Below, one piece after another: positions 1 to 9,453 of a DNA stretch of 51,514 nt (the stretch's first letter is position 1; each line of letters starts with the position of its first letter). The notes below the pieces were generated by a model, which ran no database searches, had not been told where the DNA came from, and was given only the letters and a program-made list of their open reading frames with translations. The stretch is from a virus: IMG/VR virus record IMGVR_UViG_3300032240_002025, positions 1-51,514 of that record; one strand, written 5' to 3'. Both the position numbers and the translations under genes were made by a program.

Positions 1-578
1 CATCGGTCATTCCATACTCTACCATAAACATTTGGATTAATTGAGGCATAACATTCGGCAACTACAACATCACCAACGTTGGCTTGTGAAGTACCCCATG
101 CCCAATCAATAAACAGTTTTTGCATGTGTCTTTGGAAACGAATAGGAACCTCTCCAGTGAACATAAGTTCAAGAGAACGTAAGTGTTGTTGTGTTAAAGT
201 ATAATTGATATACGATGCGGAGGTGAAGTCATATAACTCATTAAGGCGCAACTGATATCTCAAGTCAAACATATTAATAGTTGCCTGTGAATCGGTAATT
301 GGAAATACACGGGTAACTCCAACAATCTCCATCGTATTGTTGGAAGCATCGACAACATTACTTAAATCAATATACTTTTGATTAATATCAGCTTGTTGAA
401 TTGCTTTGACATAATATATTTTTTGTAGTCCGTCAAAGTGATAATCTTGCCAGTATTGTAACGCATCATCAATACGGTCTTCCACTTGGTCATCATCTAC
501 GTTAATTTCAATGACAGGGAATCCAAGTCTACGAAGGCAATATTGTTTGAAATCGTTTCTATTTGTTATTGTTGCCAT
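1..578 (-). CDS. 13: Neck protein gp13-like (partial, C-terminus outside window)
   Basis: Translated by hand from the minus strand; 192 codons are open and run off the left edge. The start is the ATG at 578, preceded by a strong AGGAGA ribosome binding site. The N-terminus contains the stretch EINVDDDQVEDRIDDALQYW, which I recognise from gp13 neck/head-completion proteins of aquatic T4-like phages. In T4, gp13 and gp14 form the neck that seals the filled head and joins it to the tail. The position, downstream of the tail-fibre block on the same strand, matches the T4 order (fibres/wac, then 13). It could be the related gp14, but the conserved N-terminus favours gp13. Confidence 0.75.
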   Translation of the reverse strand, partial: MATITNRNDFKQYCLRRLGFPVIEINVDDDQVEDRIDDALQYWQDYHFDGLQKIYYVKAIQQADINQKYIDLSNVVDASNNTMEIVGVTRVFPITDSQATINMFDLRYQLRLNELYDFTSASYINYTLTQQHLRSLELMFTGEVPIRFQRHMQKLFIDWAWGTSQANVGDVVVAECYASINPNVYGRVWNDR

Positions 579-581
579 CAA

Positions 582-619
582 TTTCTCCTATTATTAGTGT
601 ATTTATGTAACAGGAGAAA
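582..619 (-). promoter_or_regulatory. Late promoter inside an RBS-sequestering hairpin upstream of gp13
   Basis: On the minus strand a T4-type late octamer CATAAATA lies at 607-600, about 22 bases before the gp13 start. It sits in the loop of an inverted repeat: TTTCTCCT (619-612) pairs perfectly with AGGAGAAA (589-582), which is the gp13 ribosome binding site. Flanking pairs, including G-U wobbles, lengthen the stem. A read-through transcript would hide the binding site. A transcript starting at the late promoter (about 593) would lack the upstream arm and leave it free. The same logic is known for the T4 lysozyme gene e. Confidence 0.65.
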
Positions 620-625
620 CTAGTT

Positions 626-1897
626 TTAAATCTTCAGTAGTCCTGGTAATCTAGGTCCATCTTTAATGGCTACCAACCAAGTGGTTGTTACTAAAACATT
701 TAAACTTTTCATCCAATCATTTGGAAAATAAGTTTCTTTCCTATACTGTTGAAATTTAATATTTTTATTGTCTATAAAGTTAGCTAAGTAAGCATCTGTA
801 TAATATAGAAAACTGTTTTCATTCCAATAACTTACATGAGTGGGGTCTTGAAATGCTCCACGTCCATCGGTACTAGGGACATCAATAAAAGCCCATCCTC
901 CATGTGCCAATACTCTATGTATTTCAGACATGATTTTGGTTTTATCATGTAAATGTTCTAAAATATGACTGGCATTTAATACTCCAACTGAATTATCAGG
1001 TAAAGGAATACCATCATTTAAATCACAGTTAGGATAATCAGCCGTATCTCTAAGGTCTACCGTCACATAACCTGGAAATGGATTTAATCCTCCACCAATA
1101 TCTACTTTTAATAATCCTTTATTATCAGCATCCTTTTCTGCCAACTGTCTTGCATATTGATTAAATAACTCTACAGTTTTAATTTGTATATCAGCATTTC
1201 TACTGTTCATTGATGTATTAACACCAGTAACTCTGTAAATATAGAGAACTTTAGGTATACGAACCATCTTAGTTTTTAAGTAAGTTCGAATACACAATTC
1301 ATGGTCATCACAAATCTCCAATTCGGGGTTATGGCCACCAATTTCTTTATACACAGATGCTCTCCATGTTCTTACATGGTCTGGCGCAAACCAAATATAA
1401 CCTAAACTGTGACTAGAAGGTTCAAAACTATGCATCGCATACAAATCTTTACCTTTCCAATTATACATTTTATAGGTCCAGCCATTGTCTGCTGAATAAG
1501 GAACAAATTCATCTTTCATGTGATAAACAGCATTATCTGAATAAACAAATCCAGTTGATTCATCTTGGTATGCTTTATTTAATTCTTCTAAACAATCTGG
1601 AGTAAACATATCATCATGGTCTGCTTCAACTAATATATCACCTGTACCTAAATTAAACGCATCTAATTTTAAACGGCCAATACTGGCTGTTTGTCCATTC
1701 CAATGAAATATTTTTACTCTTAAATCATTTTGTATTTTTTCTGGTAAATGATGTGGAGTACATTTATTATTTGTTAAAATAATCCATTCCCAATTATAAT
1801 ATGTTTGATTAATAATTGAATCGTATAATTCAAGTAAATATGGGATATTTTCTGGACTGTGTTCAGGTGTGATAAAACTAAATTTGTATTGTTTCAT
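626..1897 (-). CDS. Glycosyltransferase (GT2) fused to SAM-dependent methyltransferase
   Basis: 423 aa. Residues 1-240 form a GT-A family 2 glycosyltransferase with an ADHDD motif at 92-96 that supplies the metal/nucleotide-sugar binding DxD. Residues about 263-400 form a class I methyltransferase with the SAM-binding loop VDIGGG (265-270), an acidic VDLRD after the second strand, and the HILEHLH and HRVLAHGG segments typical of Methyltransf_11/23. It probably transfers and methylates a sugar in the host cytoplasm. It follows the glycosyltransferase-oxygenase gene with a 3-base gap and lies beside the collagen-like fibres, so the fibres are plausible acceptors (inference). Lipopolysaccharide or host glycan modification is an alternative. 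Confidence 0.85.
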   Translation of the reverse strand: MKQYKFSFITPEHSPENIPYLLELYDSIINQTYYNWEWIILTNNKCTPHHLPEKIQNDLRVKIFHWNGQTASIGRLKLDAFNLGTGDILVEADHDDMFTPDCLEELNKAYQDESTGFVYSDNAVYHMKDEFVPYSADNGWTYKMYNWKGKDLYAMHSFEPSSHSLGYIWFAPDHVRTWRASVYKEIGGHNPELEICDDHELCIRTYLKTKMVRIPKVLYIYRVTGVNTSMNSRNADIQIKTVELFNQYARQLAEKDADNKGLLKVDIGGGLNPFPGYVTVDLRDTADYPNCDLNDGIPLPDNSVGVLNASHILEHLHDKTKIMSEIHRVLAHGGWAFIDVPSTDGRGAFQDPTHVSYWNENSFLYYTDAYLANFIDNKNIKFQQYRKETYFPNDWMKSLNVLVTTTWLVAIKDGPRLPGLLKI

Positions 1898-1900
1898 AAT

Positions 1901-3625
1901 TTAATCAAAGAAAAATAAATGTGTCAATCTGCCGTCTTGTTTGTTTTGTCCAAAATATGGTCCTGCCGAATGAATACATCTGGCATCCATGATGACTAAT
2001 CTATTATACAGGTTACCAGCTGAATCGGCAATATCAAATTTGGTAGAATCATAAAATCCACCAGAGAAAGCTCTATCAGCATCAGCATCTGTTGCTCTTC
2101 TGGCACCATTAATTTTAGACCTATGTAATCTTGTACCACTTTCTAATGGTGCATCTGGTGTCATGTATATCATGGCAGCCCATTTTTGCATATCATAATG
2201 ATAAACTTGTGGGTCTTGTGCTATACAAATTTGAAATACACCATTGTAACCTTGTTCAAAATCCACAATAGGTTCACCCATAATAAACTCAAAGGCTTCT
2301 TTAATTCCTTTTGGACGATAAGGTCTTACAGACCTAAGACCTTTGTACCATCTTAAATCTTCTTTATATTCAACTTGATTTAAAGCAAACTCTCTAATTG
2401 TGTCCGGATCATTGTAGAAATTATCCACAACAAACAATTTTTTACCGTATGATTTATTAATGTAAAATGGTGGATGTTCATTATGCCAATTATTTTCTTC
2501 TTGTAATTTACTACTTGCAAGTTGATGTAAATCATGTATTAAAGGTCCACCGTCATGATACATAGCTGAATTAACAAAATTAGTATAAGTTGGGTAGGCA
2601 TTTGTTCTTTCAGGTTGCATCATAATACTTGTATACTGATGCATATTTTTCCAATCTCCTAATTCTTGGTACTTATATGCTAAAGATAAGAAGTGGTCAT
2701 TTCTACCTGGTGCAAAAGAATTTGCCAATTTCAAATAACTTATTTGTTTTTCATTGTCTTTAAAATATCCATAGATTTGTGCAATCATTAACATAGACAT
2801 ATAAGAAACTTCATCAATAAATTGTGCTGATTGTGTTTCATCAAATCTGTGTGTATGATTTAGATATTCACTAAAATAATAGATACATCTACGACCATAT
2901 TCTTTCTTTTGACTTTCACCTAATGGAAAATTATTTGATTCCCAAGCATCAAAATAACTTTTGCCAATATACCAAAAATGATATAGGTTTGTTTTAAAAC
3001 TATCTTCAACCATCATCTTTTCTTCTAAGATGAGAGCGTGACTCATAAATTTGGTTGGTACTCCCCAACTTTGACCTTCGTTAAAACCAGTTTGTCTAAA
3101 TGATTGTGGCAATAAAACTCTTTGAAAATTATCACCAATAGTCTCATCAGCACAATAGATAGTTTCATGGCATGGGTCGTGATTAAATCTCCATTTCATT
3201 TTTGCATTCCACATCCAACATCTAGTGTATGTTGATGTGCCTTGAACACAAGGAATTTCCCAAGAATGAACTGATGTATCATCTAGAATTGACCAATCAA
3301 AATCATCATCTACTTGTAGAATCTCATCACAATCCATTTTAAGAATCCAATCGCAACCATGGTCAATACTTTGGCAAGTTTGTGTTAAATGGTCACGATT
3401 CCATCCAAAACCTACCCAGCCTTCTTCCACATTGTATAAAAAACCAGGTATTTGATGTTCAGTAAAAAACTCTTTGACAATTTCTTCTGTACCATCTGTT
3501 GAACCATTATTTTGTATTACCCAAAAATCAATATATTTGTAACAAGACTCCAACATTCTTCTAATTGTTTTAGATTCATTTTGAAACATTGTAGTCATTA
3601 CAATTTTACATTTTTTTTCAACCAT
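1901..3625 (-). CDS. Bifunctional glycosyltransferase and 2OG-Fe(II) oxygenase-like protein
   Basis: 574 aa. The N-terminus (about 1-230) is a family 2 glycosyltransferase with NNGSTDGT at 39-46 and a MDCDE motif (D98, D100) for sugar-nucleotide and metal binding. The middle (about 265-345) looks helical and TPR-like. The C-terminus (about 385-574) resembles a double-stranded beta-helix oxygenase of the DUF6445 kind, with iron ligands HYD (H476, D478), a distal histidine H552 in ARCIHSAG, and R566 in GRLTH as the 2-oxoglutarate anchor. Combining transferase and hydroxylase in one chain recalls animal lysyl hydroxylase 3 in logic, though no homology is claimed. Its start shares one base with the upstream stop (TAATG), so it is coupled to the next oxygenase gene. 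Confidence 0.8.
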   Translation of the reverse strand: MVEKKCKIVMTTMFQNESKTIRRMLESCYKYIDFWVIQNNGSTDGTEEIVKEFFTEHQIPGFLYNVEEGWVGFGWNRDHLTQTCQSIDHGCDWILKMDCDEILQVDDDFDWSILDDTSVHSWEIPCVQGTSTYTRCWMWNAKMKWRFNHDPCHETIYCADETIGDNFQRVLLPQSFRQTGFNEGQSWGVPTKFMSHALILEEKMMVEDSFKTNLYHFWYIGKSYFDAWESNNFPLGESQKKEYGRRCIYYFSEYLNHTHRFDETQSAQFIDEVSYMSMLMIAQIYGYFKDNEKQISYLKLANSFAPGRNDHFLSLAYKYQELGDWKNMHQYTSIMMQPERTNAYPTYTNFVNSAMYHDGGPLIHDLHQLASSKLQEENNWHNEHPPFYINKSYGKKLFVVDNFYNDPDTIREFALNQVEYKEDLRWYKGLRSVRPYRPKGIKEAFEFIMGEPIVDFEQGYNGVFQICIAQDPQVYHYDMQKWAAMIYMTPDAPLESGTRLHRSKINGARRATDADADRAFSGGFYDSTKFDIADSAGNLYNRLVIMDARCIHSAGPYFGQNKQDGRLTHLFFFD

Positions 3626-4344
3626 TATTTTGCTCTCTTTTCAATTAATTCTAATATTTTTTTATCATTCTCTTGTTCTTTTGATGGACTATATAATGCT
3701 CTTTTTCTTTTTGGTGTAGTTGAAGATAAATCTGTGTGATAGTATGTTGCCACACTTTTTCTATACACACCTTCAGGACAATTAATTGGTTCATTGAAAC
3801 CATGCCATGAGTTTTGTGATGTATCAAAAATAACAGCACGATTAAAAACACAATCAATTGTTTTAATTTTTTCTTTTGGTTTGTTTAATTTTTCATCGTG
3901 TGACCAGAACTCTAAATTACCACCCCATTTTGGATCCCAATCTGGTGTTAGATATAAAATGAGATTAAGTTTACGTTCTAGGTTCAATTTTGGATGTACA
4001 GCGTAATCAAGATGTACATTTAATTTTCCACCACGACCATGAATGTGCCAGCCGCCTCCATATAAACCCATATCACAATAAAGACTTTCTAAATCCATAA
4101 AATCTTTTAATGAATCAGTAAATTCAATGCCATTTAAATCATTGAATAGTTTATATGTTAATGGTGGAAAATGAAACCAATTGTTGATTGTCTTTTTTAC
4201 TTCCAATGGATTATCATAATCATACCAAATTGATGAATCAAAATCAGGAAATTCTATTGAGAGTTTTTTGGCTGTATTTAATGGTAAAAAATTATCAACA
4301 ATGAAATATTTAAAAGGCTCAACTTCCATAACAATATCATTCAT
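3625..4344 (-). CDS. 2OG-Fe(II) oxygenase (prolyl 4-hydroxylase-like)
   Basis: 239 aa from the preferred ATG at 4344. An in-frame ATG at 4368 overlaps the upstream gene, but the 4344 start directly follows the upstream stop and has GGAGA just before it. Motifs fit the prolyl-hydroxylase-like 2OG-Fe(II) family: HLD (H111, D113), NLILYLTPDW, WGGNLEFW, a distal histidine in WHGF (H181) and YRKS (R195) for 2-oxoglutarate. It should hydroxylate a protein side chain using O2 and 2-oxoglutarate. Its place between a glycosyltransferase fusion and collagen-like fibres suggests hydroxylation of fibre proline or another residue before glycosylation (inference). Confidence 0.85.
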   Translation of the reverse strand: MNDIVMEVEPFKYFIVDNFLPLNTAKKLSIEFPDFDSSIWYDYDNPLEVKKTINNWFHFPPLTYKLFNDLNGIEFTDSLKDFMDLESLYCDMGLYGGGWHIHGRGGKLNVHLDYAVHPKLNLERKLNLILYLTPDWDPKWGGNLEFWSHDEKLNKPKEKIKTIDCVFNRAVIFDTSQNSWHGFNEPINCPEGVYRKSVATYYHTDLSSTTPKRKRALYSPSKEQENDKKILELIEKRAK

Positions 4345-4345
4345 T

Positions 4346-4918
4346 CTATCTCCACTTAGGTCCTTCAAACCAGGCTGCTACACTATATCTAGTACCTCTT
4401 AAGACAGGGTTTGCACGATGCCTAAACATTGAAGGAAAGTAAATGATTGAACCTTGATTTTTAATTTCTTTATCGAGGGGCGCCACACCTTCTGTAATTT
4501 CAAAATCACCACCTTGATAATCATTTGGGTCGCTTAATTGAATAATACAGGAAAGTTTTCTGTGGTATATTGGATCATTGTTTAACCAAAAAACATCATG
4601 ATGTTCTTTGTATTCACCTTTATCAAGATAATTGTATTCAGCAATTTGAATAAATGGTAATCTTGTAATATGCACATTGAAAAAATCTCTGTTTGCTTGT
4701 AAAGCTGTTTTCCATAACTCATCAAATAACCAAGTAAATTTTGGATTGTCAGAATTAACAAACCGAATTTTACTTCTTCTAAAAGATAAATCTACCGTAG
4801 TATTTTCACCAGTACCTAAAATGCCGTCTTGTACCGGTATATCTGCCGCATCATCAATAATTCTTTGACAAATTACTGGAGAAAAATATGATTTAAAATA
4901 ACACCATTCACCATTCAT
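4346..4918 (-). CDS. 2OG-Fe(II) oxygenase, PKHD/prolyl-hydroxylase type
   Basis: 190 aa, a compact full-length oxygenase domain. It has HHD (H106, D108) as the first two iron ligands, CIIQLSDPNDYQGGDFEI as the conserved core strand pair, YFPSMFRH with the distal H167, and GTRYSVAAWF with R177 to bind 2-oxoglutarate. This closely follows the PKHD-type hydroxylase pattern seen in many aquatic phages. It lies directly downstream of the first collagen-like gene (12-base gap) and directly upstream of a second oxygenase, so the two are probably made together with the fibres. Confidence 0.88.
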   Translation of the reverse strand: MNGEWCYFKSYFSPVICQRIIDDAADIPVQDGILGTGENTTVDLSFRRSKIRFVNSDNPKFTWLFDELWKTALQANRDFFNVHITRLPFIQIAEYNYLDKGEYKEHHDVFWLNNDPIYHRKLSCIIQLSDPNDYQGGDFEITEGVAPLDKEIKNQGSIIYFPSMFRHRANPVLRGTRYSVAAWFEGPKWR

Positions 4919-4930
4919 AATAATTCACTT

Positions 4931-6427
4931 TCACTTTTTTGATTTAATATATTCTATCTGTTCTTTCTGTTGCTTTAGAGCTTCAATTAAAAGAGGTACT
5001 ATTTTTGCATATTTTATACTTAAATAGTTATTTCCTGATTTGCTCTGTCCATATTTATCTGTGTCAAAAGCCGCCAATCCTATAACTTCTGGTAAAACTT
5101 TTTGAACATTCTGAGCAATTAAACCTATTTGTTTTTCACCATCATTATTATAACCCATCTTTTTAGCTAAATCGTTCTGTTCATAATATACACCATTTAA
5201 TTCATTTACTTTTTGTAATGCTTCTTGTATGTTTGTTTCAATATCTTTTAATCTCTTATCAGAATAGTAAACGGTTATATCTGATGTAGCATAAACGTAA
5301 CCGGTTGGCGCACCAGAAGTGTTAACATTTAATGCAACAACTTGTGTTACTTCACCTCCTGAAGGTCCTGTTGGTCCTGTACTACCTGGACTACCTGGAC
5401 TTCCTGTAGGACCTGTAGGTCCTGTTGCACCTGTACCTCCTGTTGGTCCTTGAGCACCAGCTGGACCTGGAGAACCTGTTGGTCCTGTAGGTCCTGTTGC
5501 ACCTGTACCGCCTGTTGGTCCTTGAGCGCCAGATGGTCCTGTAGGTCCTTGTGATCCTTGAGGACCTTGTGCACCTGAAGCCCCTTGAGGACCTTGTGCA
5601 CCTGAAGCACCAAAAGTTCCTTGTGGGCCTGTTGTACCTGGAACGCCACTAGGTCCTGTAGAACCTTGAACACCTGCGGGGCCTTGTGGTCCTTGAGCGC
5701 CAGCTGGGCCTTGAGCACCTGTTGGTCCTTGAACACCTTGAAAACCAGAAGAACCAGGAGAACCTACAGGTCCTTGAAAGCCGGCTGGACCAGCAGATCC
5801 TTGAACGCCATTTGGTCCAGGAAAACCTTGAGGTCCTTGTCTACCTTGAAAACCAGGAGAACCAGGAGAACCTACAGGTCCTTGAAATCCTTGAGGACCT
5901 GTTGGAGATGCTCCCATAAAACCTTGAGGGCCAAGAGAACCTTGTGTGCCTTGAGCGCCAGGTACACCAGATGCACCTAATGGTCCTTGAACACCAGGTG
6001 AACCTAAAGGTCCTTGAAAACCTTGTGGACCTTGAGCACCAGTAGGTCCTTGACTACCTTGAGGACCTAAATTACCTTGAACGCCTGCAACTCCTGCCGG
6101 TCCTTGAACGCCATTTGGTCCAGGAAAACCTGAAGAACCTTGAGCACCTGTTGGTCCTTGTGTGCCTTGAGCACCTGTAAAACCTATTGCGCCTTGAAAT
6201 CCTGAAAGACCAACAGTACCTTGTGCACCTTGAGGACCTTGTGTACCTACAGAACCTTGTGGTCCTTGAACACCTGATGCACCTTGTGGTCCTTGAGGAC
6301 CTTGATAACCACTATAAGATGATTGTGAGGAAACCCAAACACCGTTAGCAGCAATTACAACAGTATTGGATGTGGTATTAGCAATAGCTAATCCATTTTT
6401 AACAATAAAATTATTATTGGTGGCCAT
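4931..6427 (-). CDS. Collagen-like tail fibre/adhesin with peptidase S74 chaperone
   Basis: 498 aa. A short N-terminal head ([15 protein letters not shown]), shared with the next two genes, is followed by an essentially uninterrupted Gly-X-Y region (about 42-355). Triplets GPQ, GAQ, GVQ and GPT dominate; GFP, GSP and GVP give some Y-position prolines, and no lysine is seen in the triplets. The C-terminal 110 residues are an intramolecular chaperone of family S74: SDKRLK has the catalytic Ser389 and Lys394 five apart, as in endosialidase, followed by [10 protein letters not shown] and LPEV. The chaperone trimerises the fibre and then cleaves itself off before Ser389. It ends in a Lys-rich coiled coil. 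It overlaps the upstream paralogue by 14 bases. Confidence 0.9.
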   Translation of the reverse strand: MATNNNFIVKNGLAIANTTSNTVVIAANGVWVSSQSSYSGYQGPQGPQGASGVQGPQGSVGTQGPQGAQGTVGLSGFQGAIGFTGAQGTQGPTGAQGSSGFPGPNGVQGPAGVAGVQGNLGPQGSQGPTGAQGPQGFQGPLGSPGVQGPLGASGVPGAQGTQGSLGPQGFMGASPTGPQGFQGPVGSPGSPGFQGRQGPQGFPGPNGVQGSAGPAGFQGPVGSPGSSGFQGVQGPTGAQGPAGAQGPQGPAGVQGSTGPSGVPGTTGPQGTFGASGAQGPQGASGAQGPQGSQGPTGPSGAQGPTGGTGATGPTGPTGSPGPAGAQGPTGGTGATGPTGPTGSPGSPGSTGPTGPSGGEVTQVVALNVNTSGAPTGYVYATSDITVYYSDKRLKDIETNIQEALQKVNELNGVYYEQNDLAKKMGYNNDGEKQIGLIAQNVQKVLPEVIGLAAFDTDKYGQSKSGNNYLSIKYAKIVPLLIEALKQQKEQIEYIKSKK

Positions 6428-7931
6428 TTAACTTTTCCAATTCTTCAATTTCTTTTTGTTGTTCTTTTATAGTTTCTACAATAAGTGGAATTAATCTTTC
6501 ATATTGAATAGTTAAATAATTTTCACCTGATTTACTATTACCATTTTCATCTACATCAAACGGTGCTGGTTTAATAACTTCTGGCATAATTTTTTGAACT
6601 TCTTGTGCAATTAAACCAACTTGCCTTTTATAATCATTATAACCAAATTGTTCAGCAAATTTATTTTGTGTGTAAAAAATTCCATTAAGTGTATATAATT
6701 TATCACCGGCATTTTTAATAGTTTCAATATTATCTTTAAGTCGTATGTCGGAATAATAAGCAACAATATCACCTGTTGCATGTAACCATCCTGTGGTAAC
6801 TGCGGCAGTATTTACACCTAAAGCACTAACTGATGTTGATAAACTTGAAGGAGATGTTCCTGGTGCACCTGTTGGACCTGTAGGTCCTGTTGGACCTGTA
6901 CCTCCTGGACTTCCTGTACCACCTGTTGGTCCTTGAGCACCAGATGGTCCCGTAGGTCCTTGTGGTCCTGTTGGGCCGGTTGAACCTGTACCTCCTGCTG
7001 GTCCTTGAGCACCGGAAGGACCTGGACTTCCTGTAGAACCTTGTCTGCCTGTAAACCCTGTAGGTCCTTGAGCACCGGCTGGGCCTGAAGGACCTGGACT
7101 TCCTGTACTACCTGTAGGTCCAGTTGTTCCTGTTGGACCTGTAGGTCCTGTTGGACCTTGAGCACCAGAAGGTCCTTGTCTACCAGGAGCACCTAAAGAA
7201 CCTCCAGCACCTTGAAAACCTTGAACACCTTGTGGTCCTGTAGGACCTGCGGGGCCTTGAACACCTTGTGGTCCTGCCGGACCTTGAGCACCTGAAGAAC
7301 CAGTAGGTCCTTGAAGTCCTGAAAAACCTGGAACACCGGTTGCACCTGTAGAACCTGGAGCACCTTGAGCACCTTGTACACCTTGTGCACCTTGAGGACC
7401 TGGAAAACCAGCCATACCTGTAGGTCCTTGAGCACCTTGAACGCCAGATGGACCTGAAGGTCCAGGAAAACCTGAAGAACCTTGAGCACCAGCATTACCT
7501 TGCACACCTTGTACACCTGTAGAACCTGTGGCACCTTGAGTTCCTGGAACACCTGAATTTCCTATTGTGCCTTGAGCTCCTAATGAACCCTGCGCACCTT
7601 GAGCGCCCGTTGGTCCTTGTGAACCTTGTGGACCGGTAGCACCTTGAGTGCCTTGTACACCAGATACACCTTGAGCTCCCTGATTACCGTTTGGACCTTG
7701 AGCGCCTTGAACACCAGCTACGCCTTGAAATCCTGTTGCACCTTGTGAACCTTGATAACCTTGAGGTCCTGTGGCACCTTGTACACCTTGTGTACCTTGA
7801 GGTCCTTGAGCACCTTGAATATTTGTTGTTGGTCCTGTCCAAACACCACTAGAATTAATAACAGAAGTATTAGATGATGCACTAGAAACTGTTAAACCAT
7901 TTTTAATATTAAAATTATTATTGGTAGCCAT
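6414..7931 (-). CDS. Collagen-like tail fibre/adhesin with peptidase S74 chaperone (paralogue 2)
   Basis: 505 aa, same architecture as its neighbours: [13 protein letters not shown] head, Gly-X-Y triplets from about residue 38 to 350, then an S74 domain starting SDIRLK (Ser394, Lys399) with [16 protein letters not shown] and a C-terminal coiled coil. GPT and GPS triplets cluster in the C-terminal third, a pattern like glycosylated bacterial collagens. A 53-base segment in the S74 region (6529-6581) is identical to 8040-8092 in the next paralogue, a sign of recent duplication or gene conversion. The start overlaps the upstream stop by one base (TAATG) and has GGAGG before it. Confidence 0.9.
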   Translation of the reverse strand: MATNNNFNIKNGLTVSSASSNTSVINSSGVWTGPTTNIQGAQGPQGTQGVQGATGPQGYQGSQGATGFQGVAGVQGAQGPNGNQGAQGVSGVQGTQGATGPQGSQGPTGAQGAQGSLGAQGTIGNSGVPGTQGATGSTGVQGVQGNAGAQGSSGFPGPSGPSGVQGAQGPTGMAGFPGPQGAQGVQGAQGAPGSTGATGVPGFSGLQGPTGSSGAQGPAGPQGVQGPAGPTGPQGVQGFQGAGGSLGAPGRQGPSGAQGPTGPTGPTGTTGPTGSTGSPGPSGPAGAQGPTGFTGRQGSTGSPGPSGAQGPAGGTGSTGPTGPQGPTGPSGAQGPTGGTGSPGGTGPTGPTGPTGAPGTSPSSLSTSVSALGVNTAAVTTGWLHATGDIVAYYSDIRLKDNIETIKNAGDKLYTLNGIFYTQNKFAEQFGYNDYKRQVGLIAQEVQKIMPEVIKPAPFDVDENGNSKSGENYLTIQYERLIPLIVETIKEQQKEIEELEKLNGHQ

Positions 7932-9430
7932 TATTTACTTTCCTCCAATAATATTTTAATTCTTGTTTGTTGTTCTTTAACTGCTTCAATGAGAATTGGA
8001 ACTATTTTTTCGTATTGTACAGTTAAATAATTTTGTCCAGATTTACTATTACCATTTTCATCTACATCAAACGGTGCTGGTTTAATAACTTCAGGTGCAA
8101 AAGATTCAATTTGTTGTGCAATTAAACCAACTTGTCTACTATAATCTGTAAAACCATGTTTTTCCGCCACTTTATTAATTGTGTAATATATTCCTGTCAT
8201 ACTCTGTACTTTATATAAACAATCTTTTATGATTTCAATATTCTTTTTTAGTCTCTCATCAGAATAGAAAGCAACGATGTCACCCGAACATTGAATCGTA
8301 CCTGTAGGTCCAACTGAAGCATTAACTCCTAATGCGGAAACAGAACCAGTAGATGAAGTCGTACCAGAACCAGATGGTCCTGTTGGGCCGGTTGAACCTG
8401 TACCTCCTGTTGGTCCTGTGGGTCCTGTTGGACCTTGAGCGCCGGCTGGACCTGAACCACCTGTAGGTCCTTGAGGTCCCGTACCACCTGGACTTCCTGT
8501 AGGTCCTTGAACGCCGGCTGGACCTGGACCACCAGTAGAGCCTTGAGCGCCAGGTGTACCTGTAGGACCTGTGGCGCCTGCTGGTCCTTGAGCGCCAGGA
8601 CTTCCTGCCGAACCTTGAGCACCTGCTGGTCCTTGAGCGCCTGCTGGTCCTTGAACACCCTGTACACCGGATGGACCTTGAACACCTTGAGCACCTGTTG
8701 GACCTGTACCACCAGAAATTCCAGTAGCACCAACAGTTCCAGATGAACCTTGAGGACCTTGAACACCTGTAACTCCTGTTGCACCTTGTGGACCTATTAA
8801 ACCAGGCCCACCTTGAGCACCTTGAGCACCCTGTGCACCGAATGGACCTTGAGCGCCTTGTGGTCCTTGAGTGCCTTGAGCACCATTTAAACCTTGTGGT
8901 CCTTGAGCACCTTGCACTCCTGATACACCTTGAGGGCCTTGAACACCAGATGGACCTTGAGCACCTGTTGGTCCTTGTGAACCTTGTGGGCCAGTAGTAC
9001 CTTGAGCACCTTGCACTCCTGATACACCTTGTGGTCCTTGAACGCCAGATGGACCTTGAGCACCTGTTGGTCCTTGTGAACCTTGAGGTCCTTGAGCACC
9101 TTGTACACCTTGTGGTCCAGTAGCGCCTTGTACACCTGAAGCACCTAAAGTTCCTTGTACACCAGGAATTCCTGTAGGTCCTTGAAATCCTTGAGGGCCT
9201 TGAAAACCTTGTGGACCTTGAGCTCCAGCAAGTCCTTGTGGTCCTTGAATACCAGAAACACCTGTATTACCGGTTGGACCTGTAGAACCTTGAACACCAA
9301 TACTACCTTGAGCGCCAGAAGGACCAGTAATATTAGTACTTGGTCCTATCCATTGTCCTGAAGAATTGATAACATTTGTGTTACCAACGGCTAAACCGTT
9401 TTTAACTACAAATAAATTTGATGTGGCCAA
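7931..9430 (-). CDS. Collagen-like tail fibre/adhesin with peptidase S74 chaperone (paralogue 3)
   Basis: 499 aa, starting at a TTG codon at 9430. Alignment of the N-terminus (residues [14 protein letters not shown]) with the ATG-starting paralogues fixes this start, and the only nearby ATG (9437) is out of frame. Gly-X-Y triplets run from about 33 to 345, again mostly Gln/Thr/Ser rich. The S74 domain begins SDERLK (Ser390, Lys395), with [10 protein letters not shown] and APEV. Internal near-copies of a module around [19 protein letters not shown] show recent intragenic duplication. It is the promoter-proximal member of the collagen trio, 23 bases after the 690-aa fibre gene. Confidence 0.88.
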   Translation of the reverse strand: MATSNLFVVKNGLAVGNTNVINSSGQWIGPSTNITGPSGAQGSIGVQGSTGPTGNTGVSGIQGPQGLAGAQGPQGFQGPQGFQGPTGIPGVQGTLGASGVQGATGPQGVQGAQGPQGSQGPTGAQGPSGVQGPQGVSGVQGAQGTTGPQGSQGPTGAQGPSGVQGPQGVSGVQGAQGPQGLNGAQGTQGPQGAQGPFGAQGAQGAQGGPGLIGPQGATGVTGVQGPQGSSGTVGATGISGGTGPTGAQGVQGPSGVQGVQGPAGAQGPAGAQGSAGSPGAQGPAGATGPTGTPGAQGSTGGPGPAGVQGPTGSPGGTGPQGPTGGSGPAGAQGPTGPTGPTGGTGSTGPTGPSGSGTTSSTGSVSALGVNASVGPTGTIQCSGDIVAFYSDERLKKNIEIIKDCLYKVQSMTGIYYTINKVAEKHGFTDYSRQVGLIAQQIESFAPEVIKPAPFDVDENGNSKSGQNYLTVQYEKIVPILIEAVKEQQTRIKILLEESK

Positions 9431-9453
9431 GGTTCATTGTCCCCTTTGTTTTT

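Noticed and set aside
4931-9430. Long open frames on the plus strand and in other frames across the collagen-like genes
   Set aside because: They are by-products of the nine-base Gly-X-Y periodicity: low-complexity Thr/Leu/Ser-rich translations without ribosome binding sites, antisense to clear genes.
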